NCBI GenBank assembly: GCA_034667245.1
Contig: JAXDKI010000232.1
Span: 1 to 6,850, forward strand
From: DATBFX01 sp034667245
Lineage (GTDB): Bacteria > Chloroflexota > Chloroflexia > Thermomicrobiales > UBA6265
Reading direction: 5' to 3'
DNA length: 6,850 bases
Below the pieces are notes generated by a model. It made no database searches. It was not told the DNA's origin and worked only from the letters and a program-made list of their open reading frames with translations. This document shows, piece by piece, positions 1 through 6,321 of this stretch. The position numbers were made by a program, and so were the translations under genes. Within the stretch, counting starts at the first letter, position 1. The number at the start of each line of letters is the position of its first letter.

Positions 1-89
1 CAGGCTGGTCCGAACTGTTGGAAAAATCCGCCGGGCACGACTTGGAAGGTCGTCTCGGTCACCGTAACGCGGCTCACGAGGCACACCAT
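1..89 (-). CDS. possible 5' end of an unrecognised gene, runs off left edge
   Basis: A minus-strand frame starting at an ATG (89-87) is open to the window edge for 29 codons. It reads roughly MVCLVSRVTVTETTFQ and continues with VVPGGFFQQFGPA. About three quarters of its third codon positions are G or C, similar to the real genes here. There is no good Shine-Dalgarno site before the ATG; an in-frame GTG (77-75) is an alternative start, and an in-frame TGA lies about 30 bases upstream of the ATG. The plus strand is also open in the antisense frame, so this may be chance. It would be co-directional with the cupin gene, beginning about 93 bp after the cupin stop. I recognise no family. Only sequence to the left of the window can decide whether it is a gene. 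Confidence 0.2.
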   Translation of the reverse strand, partial: MVCLVSRVTVTETTFQVVPGGFFQQFGPA

Positions 90-130
90 CAGCGCAAGTC
101 TGTGTGCGATCCGCGACCGTCACAGCCACT

Positions 131-144
131 CGGACGTGCGTCCG
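131..144 (-). terminator. short inverted repeat downstream of the cupin gene
   Basis: CGGACG-TG-CGTCCG is a 6-bp perfect inverted repeat with a 2-base centre, lying about 40 bp beyond the cupin stop codon. Read on the minus strand it could form a small hairpin, but no T run follows, so it is a poor intrinsic terminator. A second possible stem (GCACAC at 81-86 with GTGTGC at 102-107) lies further downstream. Function is a guess. Confidence 0.15.
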
Positions 145-182
145 ATTGTTCGACGGGCTGGCATGTGTTTGAAACGTTCAGA

Positions 183-596
183 TCAGTCCGGGCGCCTGCC
201 GGCCGGAGCGGGCGGCTTGTTAGCGCGTTCGTGCCGGTGGTACTCGCCCGTGTGGCTGATCGCGACCCGGATCGCCGGCCGGTCGCCGTGGACCCTGATC
301 AGGTGAAACGTATTCGCCGGCGCCAGAATCCACTCGCCGGCCTTGACGTAGATCGGCTCCGGCCGTCCCTCCAGCGTCCAGGACAGCTCTCCCTCGTGGA
401 CCACCCAGCACTCGTCGGCGAGGTGGTAGTGCCAGTCGTTCTGGTGACCGGGCGCCTGGCAGATGACGGTGACGGCGTAGCGATCGGTCAACACGATCGT
501 TTCCACCCAGGGCGGCCCGCCCTGGCGAGCCTTCAGTTCCTCGATGCCCACCGTGAGGCGTTCGGTGTTCAGGGTCGAAGGTGCGTCGTCGGTCAT
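183..596 (-). CDS. single-domain metal-binding cupin protein
   Basis: This is a 137-residue protein made of a single conserved beta-barrel cupin domain, probably cytoplasmic since no signal or membrane segment is visible. Both cupin motifs are present. Motif 1 fits G-x5-H-x-H-x3-E-x6-G exactly at residues 50-69, with ligands His56, His58 and Glu62. Motif 2 spans residues 87-98 (G-x5-P-x-N-x2-H), with Asn95 in place of the usual Gly and the fourth ligand His98. A mononuclear metal site is therefore intact. The length is typical of small stand-alone cupins. Members act as dioxygenases, isomerases, sugar-binding or stress proteins, and nothing here chooses between them. The tail after residue 120 is basic and proline-rich, probably disordered. 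The start at ATG 596 is chosen because a near-perfect Shine-Dalgarno precedes it; a GTG at 617 would give seven extra residues encoded by that same site. It follows the methyltransferase gene by 105 bp on the same strand and may share its transcript. Confidence 0.88.
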   Translation of the reverse strand: MTDDAPSTLNTERLTVGIEELKARQGGPPWVETIVLTDRYAVTVICQAPGHQNDWHYHLADECWVVHEGELSWTLEGRPEPIYVKAGEWILAPANTFHLIRVHGDRPAIRVAISHTGEYHRHERANKPPAPAGRRPD

Positions 597-600
597 GCCG

Positions 601-608
601 ACCTCCTT
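601..608 (-). promoter_or_regulatory. strong Shine-Dalgarno of the cupin gene
   Basis: On the minus strand AAGGAGGT is followed by four bases and then ATG (596). The site lies inside the reading frame that would be used from the upstream GTG at 617, which argues that translation begins at 596 rather than 617. Confidence 0.8.
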
Positions 609-701
609 CTGTGACACGGCTCAGGCCGGAGATCATCCACCACGACGCACCGCTCCGCAACACCCGCCACGGCCACGGCCGCCGTGGTGCGGCATTCGCG
701 C

Positions 702-1436
702 TCAGGCCCGAAAACAGTACATCCGGAAGAGGTCCGACGGCGCCACGAACACGTCCCGCACTCCGCCGAACCCCGCTTCGTGGCCCAGCGCATGCCACCC
801 GGAGGCGGTCTCGGGGAAGTCGGCGGCGTGGACGTGGGCGGTCATCGCGTCCCATTCCTCGGCCGTGTAAGCGGTCCACGATGGCCGCTGGTAGTCCCAG
901 CGGCGCAGCCACGACTCGCGGTCCTCGCCGTCCGGACTCGCGTTCTCGTAGATCAGGAAGAGTCCGCCCGCGCTGACGATGCCGCGAATCGCGCGCATCA
1001 CGGCCAGTTTCGCCGGCGCGCGGAGGTGGTGCAGCGACAACCCGATCCACACCACGTCCACCGGCGCGGGCCGATCGCCTAGGGCCTCGACGAAATCGCG
1101 CTGCTCGAGCGTCACGGGGCAGGCGAGCGCCGCAAGCGCCTCCCGCGCGAGGTCCAGCGCGGCCGGTGACTGGTCGATCCCGTGGTAGCGGGCGACCCGC
1201 GTGCCCGAGAGCGCCCGGACCGTCGCGTCGGCGTCGCCGCAGGCGATGTCGAGGAACCGGAACGGCTGGACGGCCTCATCGACCAGGATCTGGTGCAGCC
1301 ATCCGTACGCCTCGCGATGAAAGAGGTAGTTGTTGTCGACCATCTTGCGATAGACCTGCCACTGGCGGTGGAAGATCGCCTGCGACGACTCCTCCAGCAG
1401 CGCTCCCGGTGGCGGGTCGTGGCGGACATCGCCCAT
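702..1436 (-). CDS. class I SAM-dependent methyltransferase
   Basis: This 244-residue protein is predicted to transfer a methyl group from S-adenosylmethionine to an unidentified acceptor in the cytoplasm. The Rossmann-type methyltransferase core is clear. Motif I (FLDIACGDAD, residues 61-70) is the SAM-binding glycine loop. The acidic end of strand 2 is GIDQS (Asp88), which binds the ribose. Motif II is QRDFVEA with Asp114, and the strand-4 segment LSLHHL (133-138) carries the His-His typical of small-molecule and ubiquinone-type methyltransferases. The first 55 residues form an N-terminal cap, and a C-terminal part rich in Trp and Tyr (about 176-190) probably forms the substrate pocket. The start at ATG 1436 has AGGAGG seven bases upstream. 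The cupin gene follows 105 bp downstream on the same strand. A cupin next to a methyltransferase suggests small-molecule modification, but no pathway can be named. Confidence 0.88.
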   Translation of the reverse strand: MGDVRHDPPPGALLEESSQAIFHRQWQVYRKMVDNNYLFHREAYGWLHQILVDEAVQPFRFLDIACGDADATVRALSGTRVARYHGIDQSPAALDLAREALAALACPVTLEQRDFVEALGDRPAPVDVVWIGLSLHHLRAPAKLAVMRAIRGIVSAGGLFLIYENASPDGEDRESWLRRWDYQRPSWTAYTAEEWDAMTAHVHAADFPETASGWHALGHEAGFGGVRDVFVAPSDLFRMYCFRA

Positions 1437-1823
1437 GGTCGATCCTCCTGCATACGGTACACGGTCGGGTCTCGGGAACAGGATGTGAGTCGCAGCGGCG
1501 AATATAGTCTCACTGGCCCTTTCGAGCCGGGAGGAGGGTGGGACGAGCGCAAGGTGCCCGAACGCGCATCATGCGCGGCGAACGATGGCAGCCTCACCCG
1601 CGCGGGCACGCCCTCCGTAGCGCGACGAAGCGGCGGCCACCGCCATCACCCACCGGCGTCAACCACTCGTCGACGAGATATGTCAACGGCCGCAGCCGGC
1701 TGGCGACCCGCCCGCGGAAGTCACCGCTGAGCGAACGCCCTTATAGCAGGTTCCTCGAGCGCTGGGGCTGCGATTAGGTGTTGGAGTTAGGCGCCGAGGT
1801 AATCGACCTCATGGTCCTTGCCC
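1437..1823. other. 387-bp gap without a convincing gene
   Basis: This lies between the TetR stop and the methyltransferase start. Frames open on both strands have no Shine-Dalgarno site and give Arg/Pro-rich products typical of GC-rich non-coding DNA. It should hold the methyltransferase promoter: on the minus strand TATATT (1506-1501), about 65 bases upstream of the methyltransferase ATG, is a candidate -10 box, but I find no good -35 partner. A perfect 12-bp palindrome, CTCGTCGACGAG, lies at 1666-1677; one such palindrome could be chance. No tRNA-like fold is convincing. Confidence 0.6.
1796..1810 (-). terminator. weak hairpin after the TetR gene
   Basis: GAGGT-AATCG-ACCTC forms a 5-bp stem with a 5-base loop, starting about 13 bases after the TetR stop codon. 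There is no T tract on the minus strand, so it is at best a weak or Rho-assisted termination site. Confidence 0.18.
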
Positions 1824-2501
1824 TTATGCTCCGCGGTCGTCCATCGTCCGATCCGTCTCGCGTGGCACCGTGCGGTACGGCCCCACGATCGTGTCGAAGA
1901 CCCGCCCGAGCCGGTCGACGAGCGCCCCCTCGGGCCCGTCACCCGACCAGAACATCGTCGTCCACGACCACGCGGCGGTCAGCGTGCGTCCCACCTCGAC
2001 CGGATCGCAATCGACCAACTCCCCCGCCGCGCGTGCGGCGCGCAGCAAGTCGCCGGCCTCGGCCTCGGCCGTCCGCATGTGGCGGGTGAAGATCGGCCGG
2101 AACTCCGGATCGCTTCGCATCTGCGCCCAGAAGGTCGCCATGTTTGCCTGGTGGTCGGGGTCGGTGGGGTCACCGATCTCCTCGGAGCGCTGATCGGCCG
2201 GGATGATGCCGCGGGCCCGGAGCGCCTCGATTGGCGAGGCGTGGCTCTCGCGGACCGAGCGGAACCGTTCGGTCATCGACATCAGCGCCCATTCCAAGTA
2301 GGCACGGATCAGCCCGCGCTTCGAGCCGAACCGCCGGCTGACCGCCGTCGCGGTGCATCCCAGGACGCGTGCCACCGCGTCGAGGGTCAGTCCGCCGTAG
2401 CCTGCGGTCACCAACACCCGCGTGGTTGCCCGGAAGAAATCCTCATCCTGGAAGGTACGCGGGCGACCACCTTGCCCCGTCCGCGGATTGTTTGATGCCA
2501 C
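1824..2501 (-). CDS. TetR/AcrR-family transcriptional repressor
   Basis: This is a cytoplasmic DNA-binding regulator, 225 residues from the start chosen here. The N-terminal TetR helix-turn-helix is clear: GGRPRTF (about 11-17) leads into helix 1, GGLTLDAVARVLG (about 37-49) is the first part of the HTH, and TATAVSRRFGSKRGLIRAYL (50-69) contains the recognition helix and the usual phenylalanine-glycine-x-lysine segment. The rest is an alpha-helical ligand-binding domain with no recognisable effector specificity; Trp-rich AAWSWTTMFW lies about 70 residues from the C-terminus. No in-frame ATG exists near the beginning. GTG 2501 is preferred because GGAAGGTGG lies about eight bases upstream; GTG 2513 would add four residues but leaves no spacer after the Shine-Dalgarno. 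The gene is divergent from the exported flavoprotein gene and shares a 170-bp promoter region with it, so it probably represses itself and that gene. The inducing ligand is unknown. Confidence 0.9.
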   Translation of the reverse strand: MASNNPRTGQGGRPRTFQDEDFFRATTRVLVTAGYGGLTLDAVARVLGCTATAVSRRFGSKRGLIRAYLEWALMSMTERFRSVRESHASPIEALRARGIIPADQRSEEIGDPTDPDHQANMATFWAQMRSDPEFRPIFTRHMRTAEAEAGDLLRAARAAGELVDCDPVEVGRTLTAAWSWTTMFWSGDGPEGALVDRLGRVFDTIVGPYRTVPRETDRTMDDRGA

Positions 2502-2515
2502 CAGTCCATCCACCT

Positions 2516-2549
2516 TCCGATTGTTTGTTATGATAGACCAACAAATACT
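2516..2549. promoter_or_regulatory. divergent promoter region with probable TetR operator
   Basis: This is the most AT-rich stretch of the window. TTTGTT (2524-2529) and AACAAA (2540-2545) form an inverted repeat with a 10-bp spacer, 22 bp overall, a size usual for TetR-family operators. On the plus strand TTGTTT (2521-2526) and AATACT (2544-2549) are spaced by exactly 17 bases and make a plausible -35/-10 pair for the flavoprotein gene. On the minus strand TATCAT (2534-2529 region) matches a -10 box at five of six positions and would give a short leader for the TetR gene. A repressor bound to the repeat would cover both promoters. The repeat and boxes are seen; the binding by this TetR protein is inferred. 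Confidence 0.55.
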
Positions 2550-2657
2550 GTGTCCAGGTCCGTTCCTTCGCTCAGTGGCGGGCGCTCAGGAAAGGAGGCC
2601 ACCCGCGTCCGCCGCGCTTCAACGGTACATCGATCAGTTGCCGGTTCACGCATGCAT

Positions 2658-2663
2658 GAGGAG
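2658..2663 (+). promoter_or_regulatory. Shine-Dalgarno that fixes a TTG start
   Basis: GAGGAG lies eight bases before TTG 2672. In the same frame a TGA stop is at 2657-2659, just upstream, and no ATG or GTG occurs before the Tat motif, so TTG 2672 is the start codon that retains the whole signal peptide. An ATG at 2656 in another frame opens a seven-codon ORF that overlaps this start and ends at 2679; it has no evident ribosome site of its own. Confidence 0.75.
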
Positions 2664-2671
2664 ACTATCCC

Positions 2672-4507
2672 TTGTCTGACTCCGAAGGTACCACGCGCAG
2701 ACCACGCGTAACCTCATCCCGTTTCTCCCGCCGGGGTTTCCTGCGCGCCGCGGGCGCGGGCACCGCCCTCGCCGTCGGCACGCCGCTGCTTGCCTCCGCG
2801 CAGGAAGCGACGCCGAGCGCCGGTCCGCTCGTCGCCACCACCCTGCCAAGCAGATGGGACCGCGAGGCCGACGTCGTGGTCGTCGGGACGGGGGCGGCGG
2901 CATTCTCCGCCGCCGTGACGGCCGCTCAGGCCGGCGCCGAGGTGGTCATCCTGGAAAAGGCCGCCAATCCCGGCGGCACCACCCTGATCTCCGGCAACGG
3001 CTACTGGATCCCGAACAACTCCAAGATGCGGGCGAAGGGCCTAACCGATCCGCGCGAGGACGCGCTCAAGTTGATGGCCCGTCTCTCCTACCCGCAGCTG
3101 TACGATCCAGAGATGCCCACCTTCGGCCTCCCGCAGCTCACCGCCGACCTCCAGGCGACGTACTACGACACCGCCGCCGGGATGATCGACACCTACGAGG
3201 AATGGGGCGCGCTCTACTCCATGATCCAGCCGGGGATGGGCTACAGCGGCCAGCCCGCGGACATCGGCGACCCCGAGTACCACGCCGAGCTGCCGGAGAA
3301 CAAGGCGCCGAATGGCCGCCTCATCATGGCCGATGCGTCGCGGGGTGAATTTGGCACCATCCCGCAGCAGATGCAGAAGTGGACAGATACCAAGGGCGTT
3401 CCCGTCCTGACCGAGCATCGGGTCGTCGGCGCCTTCCAGAATCGGGACGGTGCCGTCGTCGGCGTCCAGGTCGAGAACAACGGCACGCAGCTGGCGATCC
3501 GGGCCCGGAAGGCGGTCGTGTTCGGCTCGGGCGGCTTCACTCAGGACCCGATCAAGGCACTCAACTACCTGCGCGGGCCGGTCTTCGCCGGCTGCGGCGT
3601 GCCGACCAACACCGGCGACTTCGTGGACATCGGCCTGGCCCTCGGAGCTCGGTTCGGCAACATGAACCAGGCCTGGTGGCTGCAGTGCCCGCTGGAGCTG
3701 GCGCTCAAGAGTCCCGCCTTGCCGGGAGCCGACATCTGGATGCCCTACGGCGACAGCATGGTGATCGTCAACAAGTACGGCAACCGCGTGACCAGCGAAA
3801 AGCGGACCTACAACGAACGGGGCCAAAGTCACCACTACTACGACCCGGCGCGCACCGAGTACCCCAACCTCGTGCAGTTCATGATCTACGACGACGCGGT
3901 CGCCCAGGATCCGACCCAGTACGGATTCCGCTTCCCGATCCCGGCAGCGGGGCAGGACTCCGACTACGTCATCAAGGGTGATACCTGGGAGGACCTGGCC
4001 GCCAACATCGCCGCGCGGCTCGACTCGGTCCGCGGGCAGGCGTCGGTCAGTGCCCGGGTCGGGCCGGAAGTCAAGCTCGCCGACGACTTCGTCGACAAGC
4101 TCGGCGCCACGATCCAGCGCTTCAACGGCTTCGCCGAGACCGGGGTCGACGAGGACTTCGGGCGCGGCTCGACCCCGATCCAGGTGGCGTGGGGGAGCGG
4201 CACGGCGCGCTTCGGGCAGCTGAAGAATCCGACCATGGCGCCGTTCCGGTCCGAGGGGCCGTACTACTGCATCATGGTTGGCGGCATGACACTCGACACC
4301 AAGGGCGGCCCGGTGATCGATACGGGCTCCCGGGTGATCCACGCGAGCGGTCAGCCGATCCCGGGGCTGTACGGGGCGGGCAACTGCGTCGCCTCGCCGA
4401 CCGGCCAGGCCTACTGGTCCGGTGGCGCCACCCTCGGGCCGGCGCTCACCTTCGGCCACATCGCAGGCAAGAACGCGGTCGCCGAACCCGAGAAGTCGAT
4501 CGACTAG
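2672..4507 (+). CDS. Tat-exported FAD flavoprotein, fumarate reductase / ketosteroid dehydrogenase-like
   Basis: This 611-residue oxidoreductase of the FAD_binding_2 superfamily is predicted to act outside the cytoplasmic membrane. A Tat signal peptide is clear: twin arginines R20-R21 in SRRGFL, a hydrophobic alanine/glycine stretch (25-40) and a probable cut after ASA (43). The FAD-binding Rossmann segment follows (67-96), with GTGAAA (72-77) and acidic Glu95 ending strand 2, then PGGTT (100-104). The C-terminal FAD motif GLYGAGN starts at 565, followed by AYWSGGATLGPALTFG (580-595). From memory this matches the C-terminal motif of 3-ketosteroid Delta1-dehydrogenases (Tyr, three residues, Gly: here Tyr581 and Gly585) better than the HGxNRLGG motif of classical fumarate reductases. 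The central part is the substrate cap domain. No heme-binding CxxCH motif or partner subunit is seen. The start is TTG. It lies divergent from a TetR gene and is probably repressed by it. The substrate (steroid-like, other enone, or dicarboxylate) is unresolved. Confidence 0.9.
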   Translation: MSDSEGTTRRPRVTSSRFSRRGFLRAAGAGTALAVGTPLLASAQEATPSAGPLVATTLPSRWDREADVVVVGTGAAAFSAAVTAAQAGAEVVILEKAANPGGTTLISGNGYWIPNNSKMRAKGLTDPREDALKLMARLSYPQLYDPEMPTFGLPQLTADLQATYYDTAAGMIDTYEEWGALYSMIQPGMGYSGQPADIGDPEYHAELPENKAPNGRLIMADASRGEFGTIPQQMQKWTDTKGVPVLTEHRVVGAFQNRDGAVVGVQVENNGTQLAIRARKAVVFGSGGFTQDPIKALNYLRGPVFAGCGVPTNTGDFVDIGLALGARFGNMNQAWWLQCPLELALKSPALPGADIWMPYGDSMVIVNKYGNRVTSEKRTYNERGQSHHYYDPARTEYPNLVQFMIYDDAVAQDPTQYGFRFPIPAAGQDSDYVIKGDTWEDLAANIAARLDSVRGQASVSARVGPEVKLADDFVDKLGATIQRFNGFAETGVDEDFGRGSTPIQVAWGSGTARFGQLKNPTMAPFRSEGPYYCIMVGGMTLDTKGGPVIDTGSRVIHASGQPIPGLYGAGNCVASPTGQAYWSGGATLGPALTFGHIAGKNAVAEPEKSID

Positions 4508-4531
4508 GGTCCGCGTTTGTGAGTCCTTGGG

Positions 4532-4546
4532 GCGGCGAGACGCTGC
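4532..4546 (+). terminator. GC-rich hairpin after the flavoprotein gene
   Basis: GCGGCG-AGA-CGCTGC gives a six-pair stem with one G-T (G.U in RNA) pair and a three-base loop, about 25 bases past the flavoprotein stop. It is followed by a pyrimidine-rich stretch (TTCACCGATCTCTTCCTCC) rather than a true T run. It may end the flavoprotein transcript, but the signal is not strong. Confidence 0.25.
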
Positions 4547-4594
4547 TTCACCGATCTCTTCCTCCCCGTAGCGGGATTGGACGAATGTGCGAAC

Positions 4595-4626
4595 CTATGG
4601 GGCTGCCAATCTATGGGATCGCCAAT
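4595..4626 (+). repeat. tandem 16-bp repeat upstream of the GH32 gene
   Basis: CTATGGGGCTGCCAAT (4595-4610) is followed without a gap by CTATGGGATCGCCAAT (4611-4626); 13 of 16 positions are identical and the three differences are the adjacent bases 8-10. In addition GGATTGG (4574-4580) is the exact reverse complement of CCAATCC (4622-4628), so three ATTGG/CCAAT boxes lie within 55 bp. The array ends about 104 bp before the GH32 start codon. It could be a regulator-binding site for the fructoside gene, a leader RNA element, or a chance duplication. No regulator gene for it is visible in the window. Confidence 0.55.
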
Positions 4627-4729
4627 CCGGGGCCTGACCACCCACCCACGTCCCGAGGCCGATCGAGCGACGAGCCAAAACCTGCGATCGTCCTCACCTG
4701 ACCGGCTCCGAAGTGCGCGCAGGGACACC

Positions 4730-6247
4730 ATGAGCGAGAGACCGTCACCCATCGTCACCGGTTTGCGCGAGCAGGATCTGGCCGGTTACCAACGGGTGGC
4801 CGCGGCAGCTCGCGCCGAGCTTCAGCGCGATCCTCACCGCCCTCAGTACCACTTCACACCTCCGGCCAACTGGATGAACGATCCCAACGGCTTGATCCAG
4901 TGGAACGGGCGTTACCACCTCTTCTACCAGCATCACCCGCACGGCCCCCTCTGGGCCGAGATGCACTGGGGACACGCCGTCAGCGACGATCTCCTCCATT
5001 GGCAAGATCTGCCGGTCGCGCTCGCTCCAACCCCCGATACCTGCGATCGCGACGGCATCTTCTCCGGCTGCACGGTGGACGATGGCGGCACGCCGACGAT
5101 CCTCTATACCGGCGTCGACGGACCGAATCAGGCGGTATGTGTCGCGACCGGCGACGATGCGCTCCTCCGCTGGACCAAAGATCCCGCCAACCCGGTCGTG
5201 CCGCAAGGGCCGCCGGACCTCGACCTCCTGCGTACCGCCGACTGCACCCACTTCCGCGATCCCAGCGTCTGGTGGGAGGGCGACCGGTGGCAGATGCTGG
5301 TCGGCTCCGGAATCCGCGGAGCCGGTGGAACCGTGCTGCGTTACAGCTCGCCCGATCTCCGGCATTGGACGTTCGAGGGACCGCTGCTGATCGGCGACGA
5401 GCATGCCCACGATCCGGTCTGGACCGGTTCGATGTGGGAATGCCCCCAGCTCTTTCCCCTGGCGGACCGCCACGTCCTGATGATCTCCGTCTGGCACGAG
5501 GGGCGGACCCACTACCCGGCCGCGATGATCGGCATCTATGCGGATGGACGGTTCGTGCCCGAGTCGGCCGCGGTGCTCGACGCCGGTAGCCACTATGCCC
5601 CCCAGACGTTTCTCGACGATCGGGGGCGGCGCCTGCTCATCGGCTGGCTACGAGAACAGCGCAGCCGCGAGGCACAGGCCCTCTCAGGCTGGAACGGGGT
5701 GATGTCGATCCCGTGGGTGCTGTCGCTCGGCGCCGATCGCCGCCTGCGCTACGCGCCGGCATCTGAGCTGGCGGCGCTACGTCACGCCCATCAGCGGGTT
5801 GAGAAGCAGGTCCTTCCGGCCGACCAGGATCTGCTCTTCCCAGACCTCGGCGGCGACGTCATCGAGCTCAGTGCCGAGCTCGCACCAGAAGGGGCCAACG
5901 CCCTCGGATTAGTGGTACGCCGCACACCGGACGGCACGGAAGAAACGCGCATCGTCTACGAGCCGGCTCGCTGCTGCATCTTCGTGGACAGGACGCGATC
6001 CAGTCTCGACGATCGCAGCGATACCACCCGCCACGAGGCGCATCTTCAACTCCACGCAGGCGAGCCGCTCCGCCTCCGCGTCTTCCTCGACCGCTCGGTT
6101 CTCGAGTTGGTCGCCAACGAACGCCTCATCCTGTCGGAGCGCATCTATCCGACGCGGGAAGCCAGCCAAGAGGTCGGCATCTTCGCGTCCGGCGGGCCGG
6201 CCCGCCTGCTCGCGCTCGATCGTTGGGCGATGCGCTCGATCTGGTAG
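4730..6247 (+). CDS. GH32 beta-fructosidase (invertase / levanase type)
   Basis: This 505-residue glycoside hydrolase family 32 enzyme is predicted to release fructose from sucrose or fructans (or sucrose phosphate) with retention of configuration. No signal peptide is visible, so it is probably cytoplasmic. The N-terminal five-bladed propeller carries the three catalytic carboxylates: WMNDPNG with nucleophile Asp51, FRDP with Asp177 as transition-state stabiliser, and MWECP with acid/base Glu237. GIFSGC (109-114) replaces the usual FSGS with Cys114, and WECP is followed by Gln where Asp is common. HYAPQTF (288-294) is another family block. The C-terminal beta-sandwich (about 350-505) ends with the usual LRVFLDRSVLELVANE region. 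ATG 4730 is chosen because AGGGA lies four bases upstream and the homologous part begins soon after; the frame stays open back to an ATG at 4577, but the extra 51 codons have no family similarity. The GNAT gene follows 74 bp later. Substrate preference cannot be read. Confidence 0.92.
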   Translation: MSERPSPIVTGLREQDLAGYQRVAAAARAELQRDPHRPQYHFTPPANWMNDPNGLIQWNGRYHLFYQHHPHGPLWAEMHWGHAVSDDLLHWQDLPVALAPTPDTCDRDGIFSGCTVDDGGTPTILYTGVDGPNQAVCVATGDDALLRWTKDPANPVVPQGPPDLDLLRTADCTHFRDPSVWWEGDRWQMLVGSGIRGAGGTVLRYSSPDLRHWTFEGPLLIGDEHAHDPVWTGSMWECPQLFPLADRHVLMISVWHEGRTHYPAAMIGIYADGRFVPESAAVLDAGSHYAPQTFLDDRGRRLLIGWLREQRSREAQALSGWNGVMSIPWVLSLGADRRLRYAPASELAALRHAHQRVEKQVLPADQDLLFPDLGGDVIELSAELAPEGANALGLVVRRTPDGTEETRIVYEPARCCIFVDRTRSSLDDRSDTTRHEAHLQLHAGEPLRLRVFLDRSVLELVANERLILSERIYPTREASQEVGIFASGGPARLLALDRWAMRSIW

Positions 6248-6321
6248 TGTTGGCTCGCCGTTCGGGTATTGCCTGATGGCCCGACGGTCGCCTGCTCCAC
6301 CGGTCTGGAGGCGAAGCGTCG

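Noticed and set aside
18..614. 198-codon plus-strand open frame over the cupin gene
   Set aside because: It lies antisense to the cupin gene, whose motifs and Shine-Dalgarno are on the minus strand. The first 30 residues faintly resemble the tail of a START-like protein, but the frame does not stop where such a gene would end.
662..690. palindromic CCACGG-CCG-CCGTGG between the methyltransferase and cupin genes
   Set aside because: It is low-complexity GC-rich sequence with no T tract; such stems occur by chance in this composition.
1594..1740. 48-codon minus-strand frame in the 387-bp gap, possibly a gene remnant
   Set aside because: It has no ATG or supported start and no Shine-Dalgarno, and I recognise no family in its product.
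1696..1740. tRNA-like sequence (GGGCGTTCGCTCAGCGGTGAC on the minus strand)
   Set aside because: The D-arm resemblance is superficial: the matching D-stem strand, anticodon arm and T-loop GTTCGA motif are absent.
2591..2598. AAAGGAGG ribosome-binding-like site in the flavoprotein leader
   Set aside because: No ATG, GTG or TTG follows within a usable distance, so it does not support a leader gene.
3041..4459. 472-codon open frame antisense to the flavoprotein gene
   Set aside because: It is an antisense shadow of a GC-rich gene: the product is rich in Arg, Gly, Val, Asp and His with no domain, and the opposite strand encodes a complete recognisable enzyme.
4745..5593. 282-codon open frame antisense to the GH32 gene
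   Set aside because: All three GH32 catalytic motifs lie on the plus strand across this region; the antisense product has no recognisable family or ribosome site.
6258..6287. imperfect inverted repeat CCGTTCGGG / CCCGACGG between the GH32 and GNAT genes
   Set aside because: It has a bulge, a 13-base loop and no T run; the two genes are only 74 bp apart, so a terminator is not supported.
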